64,000 bases of DNA from G963663495 sp963663495 (GTDB taxonomy: Bacteria; Bacteroidota; Rhodothermia; Rhodothermales; Bin80). Shown here piece by piece: positions 18,949 to 28,435 of the stretch. The stretch covers positions 2,728,001 to 2,792,000 of the forward strand of contig OY760427.1 of assembly GCA_963663495.1 (NCBI GenBank). The letters run 5' to 3'. Position 1 is the stretch's first letter. Each line of letters begins with the position of its first letter. The position numbers and the translations under genes were made by a program. Under the pieces are notes generated by a model. That model was not told the origin of the DNA. It was given only the letters and a program-made list of their open reading frames with translations, and did no database searches.

Positions 18949-20586
18949 ATGCGGCCCAAGGCATCTTTCTCCCCCTCTTCTCCTGCCGGTGAAGCCCTTT
19001 TTCAGAGGCTAAGAAACCAAGAGGCTGGGAACAAGGATCTGTGAAAACAGGTCCGTCGCTTGGAGAAAAAAGCCGATCGTCTATCCAAGAACAACGCGGA
19101 TCAGGCTGCGAAGATTAGCCATCTGGAAGACAGGTTGGAACAAGCGTATCACCTACTCCCTGGCGAAAAGAGTGAGCGTTACACGCCGGCGGACAATGCG
19201 CAGCAAGGCCGGTTGTTTGGAGAGGAACCAGTAGCTGTTGAGCCCGAGGAGGAGCCGGACGAGTATGTCCTAGTAAGGCGCAAGCGGCGTGGGAAGAACA
19301 AGCCGGTGCGCGGGCCGATTCCAGACCATCTGCCCAGAGAGGTGATCCGCCTTGAGCCGGAGGGCAGCACCGAGGGTATGAAGTACATCGGCGAGGAAGT
19401 AACGGAGTACTTGGAATATGTGCCGGGCTTCACGAGGGTAGTACAGATTGTGCGGCCGAAGTACGTTGTCTGCAAGGAGCCTCGCAAGGGGGTGGTCATA
19501 GCGCCGTTGCCGAAGCGTGTCATACCGAAGGGAAAGGCTGGTCCGGGGTTGTTGGCGTATTTGGCGGTAGCCAAATACGTGAATCATATGCCGCTATACC
19601 GGCTGCGGAAGAAGTTTCAGCGCCATGGCGTGAAGCTATCGGCTGCTACAATGGGGGATTGGATTGCGAAGGTAGCGACGTATCTGGGTCCGTTAGGAGA
19701 TGCGTTGCGTAAGGAGGTGCTTCGTAGCGGGTATCTGCAGGTGGATGAGACAACGTTCCCGGTGCAAAAGCCGAAGAAGAAAGGAAAGGAGAAGGAAAGG
19801 AAGAAAAACGAAGGAAAGACGCATCGCGGCTATCTTTGGGTATACCTGGCACCGCGGGCGAAGGTGGTGATGATGGATTACAGCCCGAGCCGTGCGCGCG
19901 CTGTACCGTGGGAATTCTTGCGCGGATATAGAGGGGCGATGCAAACCGACGGGTATGTGGTGTACGATGCGTTTGGTACGCGGGGCGGGATAACGCTGTT
20001 TGCATGTATGGCGCATGCGCGTCGCAAGTTTTATGACTGCAGGAAAAAGGAGCCCAAGAAGGTGCGCCATGTAATGGGGGAAATCCGGCAGTTGTATGTG
20101 ATAGAGCGTGGGTTGCGTAAGGAGGGAGCTGGTCCGGCTCGGCATGTGGAGGTACGACAGGAGGAGGCACGGCCGGTACTGGAGAAGTTGAAGCCATGGC
20201 TTGAGGAGAGTCGTGAGCACCGGCCGAGTGCGGGATGGGATGAAGCCGTGGGGTACATGCTCAACAGGTGGGAGAAGCTGGCTTGTTACCTGGAAGACGG
20301 CAAGGTTGAGATCGATAACAATCTGGTCGAGAACCAGATGCGGGCGATTGCGCTTGGTCGAAAAAACCATCTGTTTGCGGGATCGCATTCGGCAGCGCAG
20401 CGGTCCGCAGTACTGTACGCTCTTTTTGCCACATGCAAGCTACAATCGACAAACCCGATTGAATGGCTTACCGATGTACTACGCAGTCTTCCGACATATC
20501 CTGCCGAACGCATGGCTGAGCTCTTGCCCCATCATTGGGAAGCTAGGCGGGACCTGGAGCAAGCTACCGTCAAGAAAGCAGCATAG
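18949..20586 (+). pseudogene. tnpC: IS66-family transposase (TnpC type) with an in-frame UGA
   Basis: From the ATG at 18949 the frame reads MRPKASFSPSSPAGEALFQR, then LRNQEAGNKDL, then TGA at 19042-19044. It continues as KQVRRLEKKADRLSKNNA, the normal coiled-coil start of IS66 TnpC proteins. Downstream the protein is complete for 508 residues: YLQVDETTFPV and QTDGYVVYDAF carry the two catalytic Asp, and LVENQMRAIALGRKNHLFAG carries the Glu and the IS66 C-terminal domain. No TnpA or TnpB accessory genes of IS66 are present, as in the ISBst12-like group. I could not define terminal repeats. A TTG at 19060 after the stop might allow a shortened product, but the simplest reading is a nonsense mutation. 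Confidence 0.8.
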
Positions 20587-20868
20587 GAGCCCCCAAACAG
20601 GTGCCCCGGGTTATCCGATAGATCCGTGTGCTGGTCTGCGAACACGCTGTCAGATACTTGACTCCTGCACGCCCAACCGACGCCAGCCTATTTGACCTTC
20701 GGATCGCGGTCTAACTGACTCTAATTTAGAGAGTAAATGCCCTCGGTCATAATGTACTTCACCAGACGGATACCACAATCGGTCCTGCAGGTACCGAAAC
20801 AGCACTTTTAGACCCGAACAGGGTACGACATAAATATTGCAGGCTGACGAGCAATCTAACCGTTATGG
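20587..20868 (+). other. Unassigned DNA between IS66 and istB remnants
   Basis: This stretch lies inside the interrupted tnpB element. I see no gene, no clear inverted repeats and no homology to the tnpB element in it. It probably contains the right end of the IS66-type element and the lost 5' part of an IS21-type unit. Confidence 0.5.
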
Positions 20869-21387
20869 ATGATTTATGGGGGAAGGGCAGACCTTGCCTC
20901 GTGCAATTGGATCCGGGGGCATCAGAATGTCCTCATCACGGGTCCGACTGGTATTGGTAAGAGCTTTATCGCCTGTGCACTTGCACACAAAGCGTGTCTT
21001 GAAGGCTTTACCGCTCGCTTCTTCCGGATGCCCCGCTTGCTCGAAGTCTTGGCCGTTGCCCGCGCCGAAGGACGGTACCTGAAGCTGCTCAATACGCTGT
21101 CAAAGCTTGATGTGCTCGTACTGGATGATTGGAGCCTCAAGCGTCTCAAGAGCAGTCAGCAGGAAGACGTACACGAACTGCTTGACGACCGCGTCCAACG
21201 GCGTTCCACCATCGCCACCAGTCAGCTTCCCGTGGAAGATTGGCACCGTATGATGGCTAACCCTACCTTGGCCGACGCCATTCTTGACCGACTCACACAC
21301 GCGGCCCATCGCATACCATTGAAGGGCGAATCTATGCGAAAACAAACGGCCGATTTGTTCAACCCTTCAAAGACAAAAAGTCCGTAA
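20869..21387 (+). pseudogene. istB: N-terminally truncated IstB-like ATPase (IS21 helper)
   Basis: The open frame covers the AAA+ core of IstB: Walker A GPTGIGKSF (about residue 25), Walker B VLVLDDW (about 90), TSQLPVEDWH and the C-terminal ADAILDRLTHAAHRI. The roughly 90 residues that normally precede CNWIRGHQN are absent, and no istA is adjacent. IstB is the target-selection and helper ATPase of IS21 transposition. This is a stranded remnant, nested with the IS66-type remnant inside the split tnpB element. Confidence 0.82.
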
Positions 21388-21497
21388 ACTCGCCCCCGGA
21401 CACCCTAAACATCCATGTCATCATTCCAGCCTCCATACATCCCTTGAGACTGCGCACTTAGAATAGGAATCCGTGCGCATTTTCACAGGAATAAATA

Positions 21498-21619
21498 AGG
21501 ATGGCATTCCACACAAACCTACACGCACCCGCTAATCCAGCAAGTTGCTTGGCATTACTCCGACTTCCGGGCAATAGCCTGTATGTGATATTACGGTATG
21601 TACTAACCGTTTCGGGCAT
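21498..21619 (-). pseudogene. tnpB: 5' fragment of tnpB (interrupted copy)
   Basis: About 40 codons from the ATG at 21619 match the N-terminus of the intact copies (RNITYRLLPGSRSNAKQLAG, then CRFVWNAI). Homology ends at about 21498, directly after the CRFVWNAI region. This is the other half of the copy at 18065-18700. The stretch 21388-21497 between istB and this fragment holds no gene that I recognise. Confidence 0.88.
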
Positions 21620-21649
21620 GGCACTGTGGTATATAACTCTTTAGTATAT

Positions 21650-21821
21650 GTACAATATATATCATGAATACCCACGTGTTGAGTTATTTGAAATAATTGC
21701 AGTTTGTTCGTGAAATGCGGGAACCGATTACGAAAAACTGGCGAAAGCCATCCTGTCTGCACCACCAAAACACAAAAAGTAACTCCTGCGAAATCGCGTG
21801 GCACTCAGCCATATAACTCCC
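21650..21821. repeat. IS1595-derived MITE forming the left end of the interrupted tnpB element
   Basis: This is a 172-bp copy of the MITE seen at the left end of the other tnpB elements. Its outer end is perfect (ATATAACTCCC at 21811-21821) and its inner end is decayed. Next come an 8-nt spacer, TAGTATAT (21642-21649), and the degenerate inner end ATATAACTCTT of the tnpB unit (21631-21641). Confidence 0.8.
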
Positions 21822-22031
21822 AAACATATCCCATTCGCCATTGTACACCGTTACGTTGACCGACATGCCGGGATTGCCTTAAGTTTGCGTGCACCTGATG
21901 AGTGTCAACGCTGGCGCAAGTTGTTCTGGTCGGTAGTAGAATCTTTCAGGCGTAGCTTGGATGTCCGCAATAATTGATTAACTTCGCTCCATAATTTATA
22001 CCGCAGCGCTGTCTGGCAGTACGTTTAGTCC

Positions 22032-23042
22032 ATGCCCCTATTCAAGTTTTCCTCAGACGTTGCGATTGACCTCGGTACAGCCAACACCTTGATCTATATC
22101 AAGGGCCGAGGAATAGCGCTGAATGAACCCAGCATCGTTGCAGTGCACCGCAATTCGCGCAAACCGATTGCCGTCGGCCACGAAGCGCTCAGGATGCATG
22201 AGCGGACACACAAAGGCATTGAAACGATCCGTCCGCTCAAAGACGGAGTAATAGCGGACTTTGAGGTGGCTGAACAGCTGATCCGCTGTCTCATTCAAAA
22301 GGTGCAGAAGAGCTGGCTGAATTCGATCCGCCAGATGGTGATTTGCATACCGAGCGGAATTACCGAGGTCGAAAAACGGGCGGTGCGTGACAGCGCCGAG
22401 CATGCAGGTGCCAGACGGGTCCACCTAATCGCCGAACCTATGGCTGCGGCCATAGGAATAGGGCTGAATGTTGATGAGCCCGTTGGTAACATGATTGTTG
22501 ATATCGGAGGCGGCACGACCGAGATCGCGGTCATCGCCCTCGCCGGGATCGTGATTGATGAGGCAATACGCATAGGCGGTGACGAGCTTGATGACGCGGT
22601 TCTGCGATACTTCAAGCGCTATCATAACCTCCTTATAGGCAAGCGCACCGCAGAGCGAATCAAGATGGAGATTGGCAGCGCCCTCAAGCTAACGCCGGAG
22701 CAGGAGATATCGGTGAAGGGAAGGGATCTTGTAAGCGGGATCCCAAGGGTAAGGTCAATTACATCCGAAGATGTACGAGAGGCATTGGCCGCATCGGTCG
22801 CCCAGATCGCGTCTGCAGTGCAGCGCGGACTAGAGCAGACACCACCGGAATTAGGTGCAGATATTCTGGAACGGGGGATCATGCTGACCGGCGGCGGAGC
22901 ATTACTGCAAGGGCTGGACGAGGTTTTGCGCGATAGGGTCGAAATCCCGGTGTATGTAGCAGACGATCCGCTCACGGCAGTCGTACGAGGCACCGGCAAG
23001 GTGCTTGAAACCATTGACGCGTACCAGAGCGTCCTAACCTAA
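22032..23042 (+). CDS. mreB: Rod shape-determining actin-like protein MreB
   Basis: The 336-residue actin-family ATPase carries phosphate-1 DLGTANTLIYIKG (about 11-23), phosphate-2 MIVDIGGGTTEIAVI and the adenosine motif GIMLTGGGALLQGLD near the C-terminus. It polymerises under the inner membrane and directs lateral wall synthesis. mreC follows at 17 bp. The 190-bp gap upstream (21841-22031), just past the tnpB insertion, should contain its promoter; I see no distinctive motif. Confidence 0.96.
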   Translation: MPLFKFSSDVAIDLGTANTLIYIKGRGIALNEPSIVAVHRNSRKPIAVGHEALRMHERTHKGIETIRPLKDGVIADFEVAEQLIRCLIQKVQKSWLNSIRQMVICIPSGITEVEKRAVRDSAEHAGARRVHLIAEPMAAAIGIGLNVDEPVGNMIVDIGGGTTEIAVIALAGIVIDEAIRIGGDELDDAVLRYFKRYHNLLIGKRTAERIKMEIGSALKLTPEQEISVKGRDLVSGIPRVRSITSEDVREALAASVAQIASAVQRGLEQTPPELGADILERGIMLTGGGALLQGLDEVLRDRVEIPVYVADDPLTAVVRGTGKVLETIDAYQSVLT

Positions 23043-23059
23043 AGCGCCACGATACTCCG

Positions 23060-23875
23060 TTGGACTTCTGGGGGCGCATGCGAGACTGGACCATCCTCGG
23101 AGGGCTGCTTACCATCGCGATCACGCTAATGGTTACCCGCAGTTCACCGATGCTCCGTGGCATGCGAGCCGCTTCACTGAATCTTACCGGAGCGGTGGAA
23201 GCGAGACTGTCGTTTGCTGGCCACATCCTGCGAGCCCGGCAGGAAAATCGGAACCTGCGCCGCAATAACCTCGAACTTAATAGCCAACTGTTGCTGCTGC
23301 GCGAAGCAGGTCTGCAACACGACAGGCTGGTACAAGCGTTGGGGTTCAAGGAATCCCAACCGTATACCAGCGTCGCCGCTCGCATCGTTCATAAGAACCT
23401 GGACGAATCTTACAATTTCGTCACGCTGAATGTCGGAACCGACGACAGCGTCCGAACCGACATGCCCGTCGTGAACGAGAAGGGCATTATCGGACGCATC
23501 GTAGAAGTGAGTCCTAGCTTTAGTCGGGTAATGACGCTGATCAATACCCAGTTCCGTGTTCCTGCCAGGATAGACTCAGTGCAGGCTACGGGCATCGTTC
23601 GGTGGCCCGGCACCGATCAGTCCGAACTGGAGCTGCAGCATGTGGTGCGAACAGCGGATGTCAAGATCGGCTACCAGGTGGTAACCAGCGACGAGAGCGG
23701 TATCTTTCCGCCAGGATACCTGATCGGTACGGTAGTAAGTGTCCGACCGCAGCCTTCTCGCCCAGACCTCCACATCACTATTCGGCCAGCCGTTTCCCTC
23801 CAGGAGGCCCATTACGCATTTGTGCTGGGTGCGATCATGGAAGAAGCTTATCAAGCAATGGGGGCGCAGCCATGA
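23060..23875 (+). CDS. mreC: Rod shape-determining protein MreC
   Basis: The 271-residue protein has a single N-terminal transmembrane helix (about 8-25), a coiled coil (about 45-85) and the periplasmic double-beta-barrel domain (ARIVHKNLDESYNFVTLNVG, INTQFRVPARI, SGIFPPGYLIG). It links MreB to the wall synthases. The listed start is a TTG at 23060; the ATG at 23078 (MRDWTILGGLL) is an equally good candidate. The stop overlaps the start of the carboxypeptidase gene by 4 bp. No mreD lies downstream, which is unusual for this operon. Confidence 0.92.
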   Translation: MDFWGRMRDWTILGGLLTIAITLMVTRSSPMLRGMRAASLNLTGAVEARLSFAGHILRARQENRNLRRNNLELNSQLLLLREAGLQHDRLVQALGFKESQPYTSVAARIVHKNLDESYNFVTLNVGTDDSVRTDMPVVNEKGIIGRIVEVSPSFSRVMTLINTQFRVPARIDSVQATGIVRWPGTDQSELELQHVVRTADVKIGYQVVTSDESGIFPPGYLIGTVVSVRPQPSRPDLHITIRPAVSLQEAHYAFVLGAIMEEAYQAMGAQP

Positions 23876-25347
23876 CCAAAGCGCACACCCTCTGTTGCTT
23901 TGCATATGTGACTGGCGCGTTGCTTATTCCAAGCCCCGCCGGTGCACAGTTGCCGGGCAGCCTCGCCAATCAGATTGAGGCCATTCTGCATGCTGCACCC
24001 CAGTCTAATGCCTGGTGGGGCGTCTCCGTGGCCGACGAGGAAACAGGTGAGGTGCTGTACGAACTCAATGCGAACATGAGCATGGTTCCCGCTTCGGTCA
24101 CCAAACTATTCACCACCGCGGCGGCCCTTGACTATCTCGGTCCCTCCTTCCAGTACAAAACAAGGCTCTATGCCTCCGGGCCCCTCCGAGACGGAACACT
24201 CCAAGGCGACCTCATAGTCCGCGGTGCTGGAGATCCTACGATGGGGATTGAGCCCTCAAATCGCGGCCCGATAGCACCGTTCGTTGACTGGCGCGACTCG
24301 CTCCGCACGAGCGGCATTAAGCTAATCTCAGGCAATATTATTGGAGATGACGATGTGTTTAGCGACCAGGCATGGGGCAGCGATTGGGCTTGGGACGACC
24401 TGGTATACGGATATGCCGCGGAAACCAGCGGGTTGTCCTTCCACGACAACGCCATAACATTGCGGCTCCATGCGCACACACTTGGTGAGCCGACCTTCCT
24501 GGCTTGGGAACCCAAGGGCAGTGGCTATTTGCGGTTTATGAACCACTCTCTTACGACGGCTCACGGTACCCGTACCCGAGATGGCTATCGCCGACATCCT
24601 CGCTCCAATCGGATTGAAGTCACCGCACGGATACCGGTCGGAAGCTTAGATTCGGTAAAGTTGAGCGTTCCGAACCCGACGCTATTCTTCGTTACCACCC
24701 TAAAGGAGGTGGTTACCGCCGGGGGGCTCCAGGTAATCGGAAGCGCTGTAGATGTGGACAGCTTGGACGCAAAACCTGACTACGCAAGCCAGGACCTGCG
24801 CCTCGTAGCAACATGGGACTCCCCACCGTTGTCGGCCATGGTCCGGGAAATCAACACGAACTCCAACAACATGTGGGCAGAGGCAGTGCTCCGTACTGCT
24901 TCAGGGGACGAGCCCTATACCACTGCCGCTAGCCTGAAGCGCGGAAAGACCTTCTATGCCGCTGCAGGCATTGATACATCACGGCTGCAGCTGATAGATG
25001 GCTCTGGATTGTCACGGAAGAATCTGGTAACTCCTCGTATGGTAACTATGCTTCTACAGCATATGGCACATCATCCTGACCTTGAAATACGGCATGCCTT
25101 CCAGGAATCTCTGGCTATCGGCGGACGGGATGGATCGCTGAAGCACCGATTCAGCGACACCAACATAAACGTTCGGGCAAAGACGGGAACACTTGGAAAC
25201 GTCAGTGGGCTTGCAGGAACCGTTACCACCGAATCAGGCAGACGGTTAAACTTTGCCCTACTATGCAATCACTACACCATTGGAACACGCAGGATTCGAC
25301 AGACTCAGGATGCAGTCGTAGCACTCCTTGCTGCAGTGGTGCGGTAG
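23872..25347 (+). CDS. dacB: D-alanyl-D-alanine carboxypeptidase/endopeptidase (PBP4 type, S13)
   Basis: I chose the ATG at 23872 because it gives a signal peptide (cleavage after PAGAQ, about residue 26) and a 4-bp overlap with mreC; the frame upstream only reads inside mreC. The 491-residue protein has the three penicillin-binding motifs: SVTK (Ser75-Lys78), SNN (in EINTNSNNMWAE) and KTG (in RAKTGTLGNVSG). It also has the large insertion typical of S13 enzymes. In the periplasm it trims or cross-cleaves peptidoglycan peptides. It takes the operon place normally held by mreD. Confidence 0.93.
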   Translation: MTKAHTLCCFAYVTGALLIPSPAGAQLPGSLANQIEAILHAAPQSNAWWGVSVADEETGEVLYELNANMSMVPASVTKLFTTAAALDYLGPSFQYKTRLYASGPLRDGTLQGDLIVRGAGDPTMGIEPSNRGPIAPFVDWRDSLRTSGIKLISGNIIGDDDVFSDQAWGSDWAWDDLVYGYAAETSGLSFHDNAITLRLHAHTLGEPTFLAWEPKGSGYLRFMNHSLTTAHGTRTRDGYRRHPRSNRIEVTARIPVGSLDSVKLSVPNPTLFFVTTLKEVVTAGGLQVIGSAVDVDSLDAKPDYASQDLRLVATWDSPPLSAMVREINTNSNNMWAEAVLRTASGDEPYTTAASLKRGKTFYAAAGIDTSRLQLIDGSGLSRKNLVTPRMVTMLLQHMAHHPDLEIRHAFQESLAIGGRDGSLKHRFSDTNINVRAKTGTLGNVSGLAGTVTTESGRRLNFALLCNHYTIGTRRIRQTQDAVVALLAAVVR

Positions 25348-25411
25348 AAAACCCATATGGGAACATATTATCTCGCAAGTCGGTATTCCGCCGCCGCCAC
25401 GCCTCTCCTAA

Positions 25412-25981
25412 ATGAATCCAAATCCGGCGCTACAAATCCGCGGTACCACCGTAGTCGGAGTCCTCAAGTCTGGAGTAGTAGCGATGGGCTCCGACGGACA
25501 GGCGACGATGGGATCAACCGTGATGAAGCACCGCGCAAAAAAAGTGCGCATGCTATTTAATGGCAAGATTCTGGCGGGGTTTGCCGGGGCGACTGCCGAC
25601 GCCTTTACACTATTTGAGCGATTTGAAGAAAAGCTTCAGCAGTATTCAGGGAGCCTGACGCGGTCGGCTGTAGAGCTGGCCAAGGATTGGCGAACAGACC
25701 GGTACCTGCGCAGACTTGAGGCCCTTCTTGTCGTTGCTACCCCCCGCAAACTTCTGCTCATCAGCGGGAGCGGGGACGTGATCGAACCGGACGATAATAT
25801 TCTGGCAATTGGATCGGGTGGCGCGTACGCGCTAGCGGCAGCGCGGGCGCTAATATCGCGGGGGGATAACTTGTCGGCAAAGGAAATTGTTGAGACATCG
25901 CTCCAAATCGCGTCTGAGATTTGCATATATACTAATAACTGTACCACCGTGCTGGAATTGAAGGATGATCCTCCAGCCTAG
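25412..25981 (+). CDS. hslV: ATP-dependent protease peptidase subunit HslV
   Basis: The 189-residue proteasome-like beta subunit has the catalytic N-terminal Thr in IRGTTVVGVLKSG. With the start at 25412 the Thr lies at residue 12, giving an 11-residue pro-segment to be removed. Other family motifs are MGSDGQATMG and LAIGSGGAYALAAARAL. It forms the hexameric peptidase of HslVU with the ATPase at 27063-28430. A NYN-domain gene separates the two, an unusual interruption of the normally adjacent pair. Confidence 0.95.
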   Translation: MNPNPALQIRGTTVVGVLKSGVVAMGSDGQATMGSTVMKHRAKKVRMLFNGKILAGFAGATADAFTLFERFEEKLQQYSGSLTRSAVELAKDWRTDRYLRRLEALLVVATPRKLLLISGSGDVIEPDDNILAIGSGGAYALAAARALISRGDNLSAKEIVETSLQIASEICIYTNNCTTVLELKDDPPA

Positions 25982-26022
25982 GTGCGCAGTGAATCACTGG
26001 TCCATTAGATCTATTCTTTTCG

Positions 26023-27030
26023 ATGCGTTACCCCAAGCCTCCGAAGAGTTCCGATCGTGCTGCAGTCTTGGTCGATTATGAGAACCTATACAGCTATCTG
26101 TCCCGGTTTCCTGCTGATCGCGCGCGACCCGATGAAACAATCATCACCTTGCTGCAGGCTGTAAAGCATCATCTAAGTCGCGATCTGAGTGCCTCAACCG
26201 TAGTAGCGCAAGCCTATGCGGATTTTACGCAGATGCCCAGGGGCGGACAGGATGTTCAGCAGAATCTTTATTTGCAGGGGGTGGAGCCCCGATTTGTGCC
26301 CGCGTCCATGCAGCGCAACGCCTCAGAGATTCAACTCACGGTAGACGCAATGCAAACCTTGTACGGGAGAGATGATGTGGTTGCTGTAGTCATCGTTTCA
26401 GGGGATAGTCACTACCTCCCGCTTCTGCACCATTGTATCCAAGTGGGCGCGCGCGCCTTTGTGGTGTCGTACCAAAGCCCGGAACGCGGAAATTCTGGAG
26501 TTGGTAAGGACCTGTTTATAAATGCGCAGACCCTCTTCGGACGCCAAGGGACGGTCCCGGAGGCAGCATCCCTGCGAGGCTCGGGTGATCAGCACGATGT
26601 GGACGATACTACACCGCAAACCATAACACATCTCCACATCTCGGATGTTCATGCATTGCATGCCCTCTCCATCATAGATGACTACTTCGGCCATTACAGC
26701 GAGATCTACCTGACCCCCTGCCTGAGAAAACTTTCGGAGGTTATGGAGCCCGAAGAGATTGATCCGAAGCAGCTTATAGCGGAGATAGAAGGTTCCGGAG
26801 CAATATGGCTTGAAAAACGACGTGGATCTCCACACGATTATACGGTCTTGCTCATTGACGAGGAGCACCCGGATGTTGTGGGCATCCGCTCACGCAACCA
26901 CGACATGGAGCCAGGACATATAAGCACCGCATCGCGTGCAGCCCTGCATACCGCATTCGTCCGGAATGAAGCGAATGAGCAGTATGATGACGGACCGACG
27001 CTCCGTGCACTGGATGTGGGCCGTCCGTAG
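26023..27030 (+). CDS. NYN/LabA-like (DUF88) putative ribonuclease with C-terminal extension
   Basis: The 335-residue protein has an N-terminal NYN (PIN-like) domain at about 14-170, with AVLVDYENLYSYL giving the first acidic residues and VVAVVIVSGDSHYLPLLHH giving the second (SGDSHY), as in LabA/Limkain-type metal-dependent RNases. A second conserved-looking region (about 205-300, HALHALSIIDDYFGHYSEIY and GAIWLEKRR) may be an OST-HTH/LOTUS-like RNA-binding module, but that is tentative. It sits between hslV and hslU on the same strand, with gaps of 41 and 32 bp. A cytoplasmic RNA-processing or RNA-decay role is inferred from the fold only. Confidence 0.82.
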   Translation: MRYPKPPKSSDRAAVLVDYENLYSYLSRFPADRARPDETIITLLQAVKHHLSRDLSASTVVAQAYADFTQMPRGGQDVQQNLYLQGVEPRFVPASMQRNASEIQLTVDAMQTLYGRDDVVAVVIVSGDSHYLPLLHHCIQVGARAFVVSYQSPERGNSGVGKDLFINAQTLFGRQGTVPEAASLRGSGDQHDVDDTTPQTITHLHISDVHALHALSIIDDYFGHYSEIYLTPCLRKLSEVMEPEEIDPKQLIAEIEGSGAIWLEKRRGSPHDYTVLLIDEEHPDVVGIRSRNHDMEPGHISTASRAALHTAFVRNEANEQYDDGPTLRALDVGRP

Positions 27031-27062
27031 ATAAGCGCGGTCACCTTCTGAATTGAAAATAC

Positions 27063-28430
27063 ATGTCCATGGCAAATGAAAGAACTCCGCGCCAGATCGT
27101 TGCGGAGTTGGATCAATACGTGATTGGCCAAACCGACGCAAAGCGCACCGTGGCCATTGCGCTCCGCAATCGCTGGCGCCGCAGGAACGCCGCCGAGGAT
27201 ATGCGAGACGAGATCATGCCGAGCAACATCATCATGATCGGACCCACAGGCGTCGGGAAGACAGAAATCGCGCGCCGCCTAGCCCGACTTGCCGGCGCTC
27301 CGTTTATAAAGGTGGAGGCAACCAAGTTTACGGAGGTAGGATATGTGGGTCGCGATGTTGACAGCATGATCCGGGACCTCGCGGATATCGCCATTAATAT
27401 GGTGCGAGATGAACACCAGGAGAAGGTGCAAGTGCGTGCACTCGAACTGGCGGAGCAGCGCGTGCTGGACATCCTGCTTCCGGCTTCCAACCAGCCCGCC
27501 GGGCAAGAGGAAACAACCGACCAGTCCGTGGAGGAAACGCGCCGCCAGCGAACACGGGACCGTTTCCACAGCATGCTCAAGCGGGGCGACCTCAACCATC
27601 GCGAGATCGAAATTGAGGTCGCATCGGACGGGTCACCCATGCTGCAAGTCTTCGGCCCCATGGGTCTGGAAGAAATGGGAATGAATATTCAGGATCTGTT
27701 CGGCAACATGGGCAATAAACGCCGAAAGAAACGCCGCGTAGTCGTTCAGGAGGCCATTGAATTGCTGGCAAAAGAGGAGGCTCATAAGCTGGTAGACATG
27801 GATAAAGTCTCCGCAGAGGCACTTGACCGTGTACAGCATTCTGGCATCGTGTTTATCGACGAGATAGACAAGGTGGCGCGGAGGTCCAGCTCCGGCCGCT
27901 CTGGACCGGATGTGTCGCGCGAAGGCGTTCAACGAGACCTGCTCCCCATCGTTGAAGGCTCTACCGTTACCACCAAGTACGGGCTTGTGCGTACCGACCA
28001 CGTACTATTTGTGGCCAGCGGCGCGTTCCATGTGTCAAAGCCGAGTGACCTGATTCCGGAGATGCAGGGCCGCTTCCCTATCCGTGTGGAGTTACGTAGC
28101 CTGACAGAGAATGACTTTTACCGGATCCTGACGGAACCTCGCAATGCTTTACTGAAGCAGTATGAGGCGCTGTTGGCCAGCGAGCGTGTAACCCTGTCCT
28201 TTACCGACGCCGCGGTGCGTGCCATCGCACACACCGCGGCACGTGTCAATTCGGAAGTGGAGAATATCGGTGCGCGCCGGCTGCACACGATTCTGACCAC
28301 GCTGCTCGAAGACATCCTTTTTGAGGCCGACGGTACGGGACCAACCACCATCTGTATTGATGGTGGCGAGGTTGGCAAGAGACTGCAGGGGATAGTAGAG
28401 GACCGCGACCTGAGCCAATACATCTTATAG
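27063..28430 (+). CDS. hslU: HslU ATPase/unfoldase subunit of HslVU
   Basis: The 455-residue AAA+ unfoldase opens with TPRQIVAELDQYVIGQ. It has Walker A GPTGVGKTE (about 60-68), KFTEVGYVGRDVDSMIRDL, the intermediate I-domain (about 110-240), Walker B GIVFIDEIDKV (about 260) and the C-terminal YIL tail that docks into HslV. The start is at 27063 or 27069 (second Met). The next gene begins 5 bp after the stop, so the heat-shock protease operon reads directly into envelope genes. Confidence 0.96.
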   Translation: MSMANERTPRQIVAELDQYVIGQTDAKRTVAIALRNRWRRRNAAEDMRDEIMPSNIIMIGPTGVGKTEIARRLARLAGAPFIKVEATKFTEVGYVGRDVDSMIRDLADIAINMVRDEHQEKVQVRALELAEQRVLDILLPASNQPAGQEETTDQSVEETRRQRTRDRFHSMLKRGDLNHREIEIEVASDGSPMLQVFGPMGLEEMGMNIQDLFGNMGNKRRKKRRVVVQEAIELLAKEEAHKLVDMDKVSAEALDRVQHSGIVFIDEIDKVARRSSSGRSGPDVSREGVQRDLLPIVEGSTVTTKYGLVRTDHVLFVASGAFHVSKPSDLIPEMQGRFPIRVELRSLTENDFYRILTEPRNALLKQYEALLASERVTLSFTDAAVRAIAHTAARVNSEVENIGARRLHTILTTLLEDILFEADGTGPTTICIDGGEVGKRLQGIVEDRDLSQYIL

Positions 28431-28435
28431 CTGCG

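Larger units (their letters stand above)
18060..21821 (-). mobile_element. tnpB element interrupted by IS66-type and IS21-helper remnants, flanked by 8-bp direct repeats
   Basis: The outer ends are GGGACTTATAT at 18060-18070 (right end) and ATATAACTCCC at 21811-21821 (left end, reversed). They are flanked by the identical 8-mer AAACATAT at 18052-18059 and 21822-21829. The two halves of one tnpB element, equivalent to codons 1-40 and about 210-416 of the intact copies, are separated by about 2.8 kb (18701-21497). That insert holds an IS66-type tnpC, unassigned DNA (20587-20868) and a truncated istB. About 508 bp of the tnpB element was lost in the process. The shared 8-mer shows that both halves derive from a single insertion. 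Confidence 0.85.

Noticed and set aside
19646..20388. Long minus-strand open frames opposite the IS66 transposase
   Set aside because: They are shadows of the GC-rich transposase gene, with low-complexity translations and no family resemblance.
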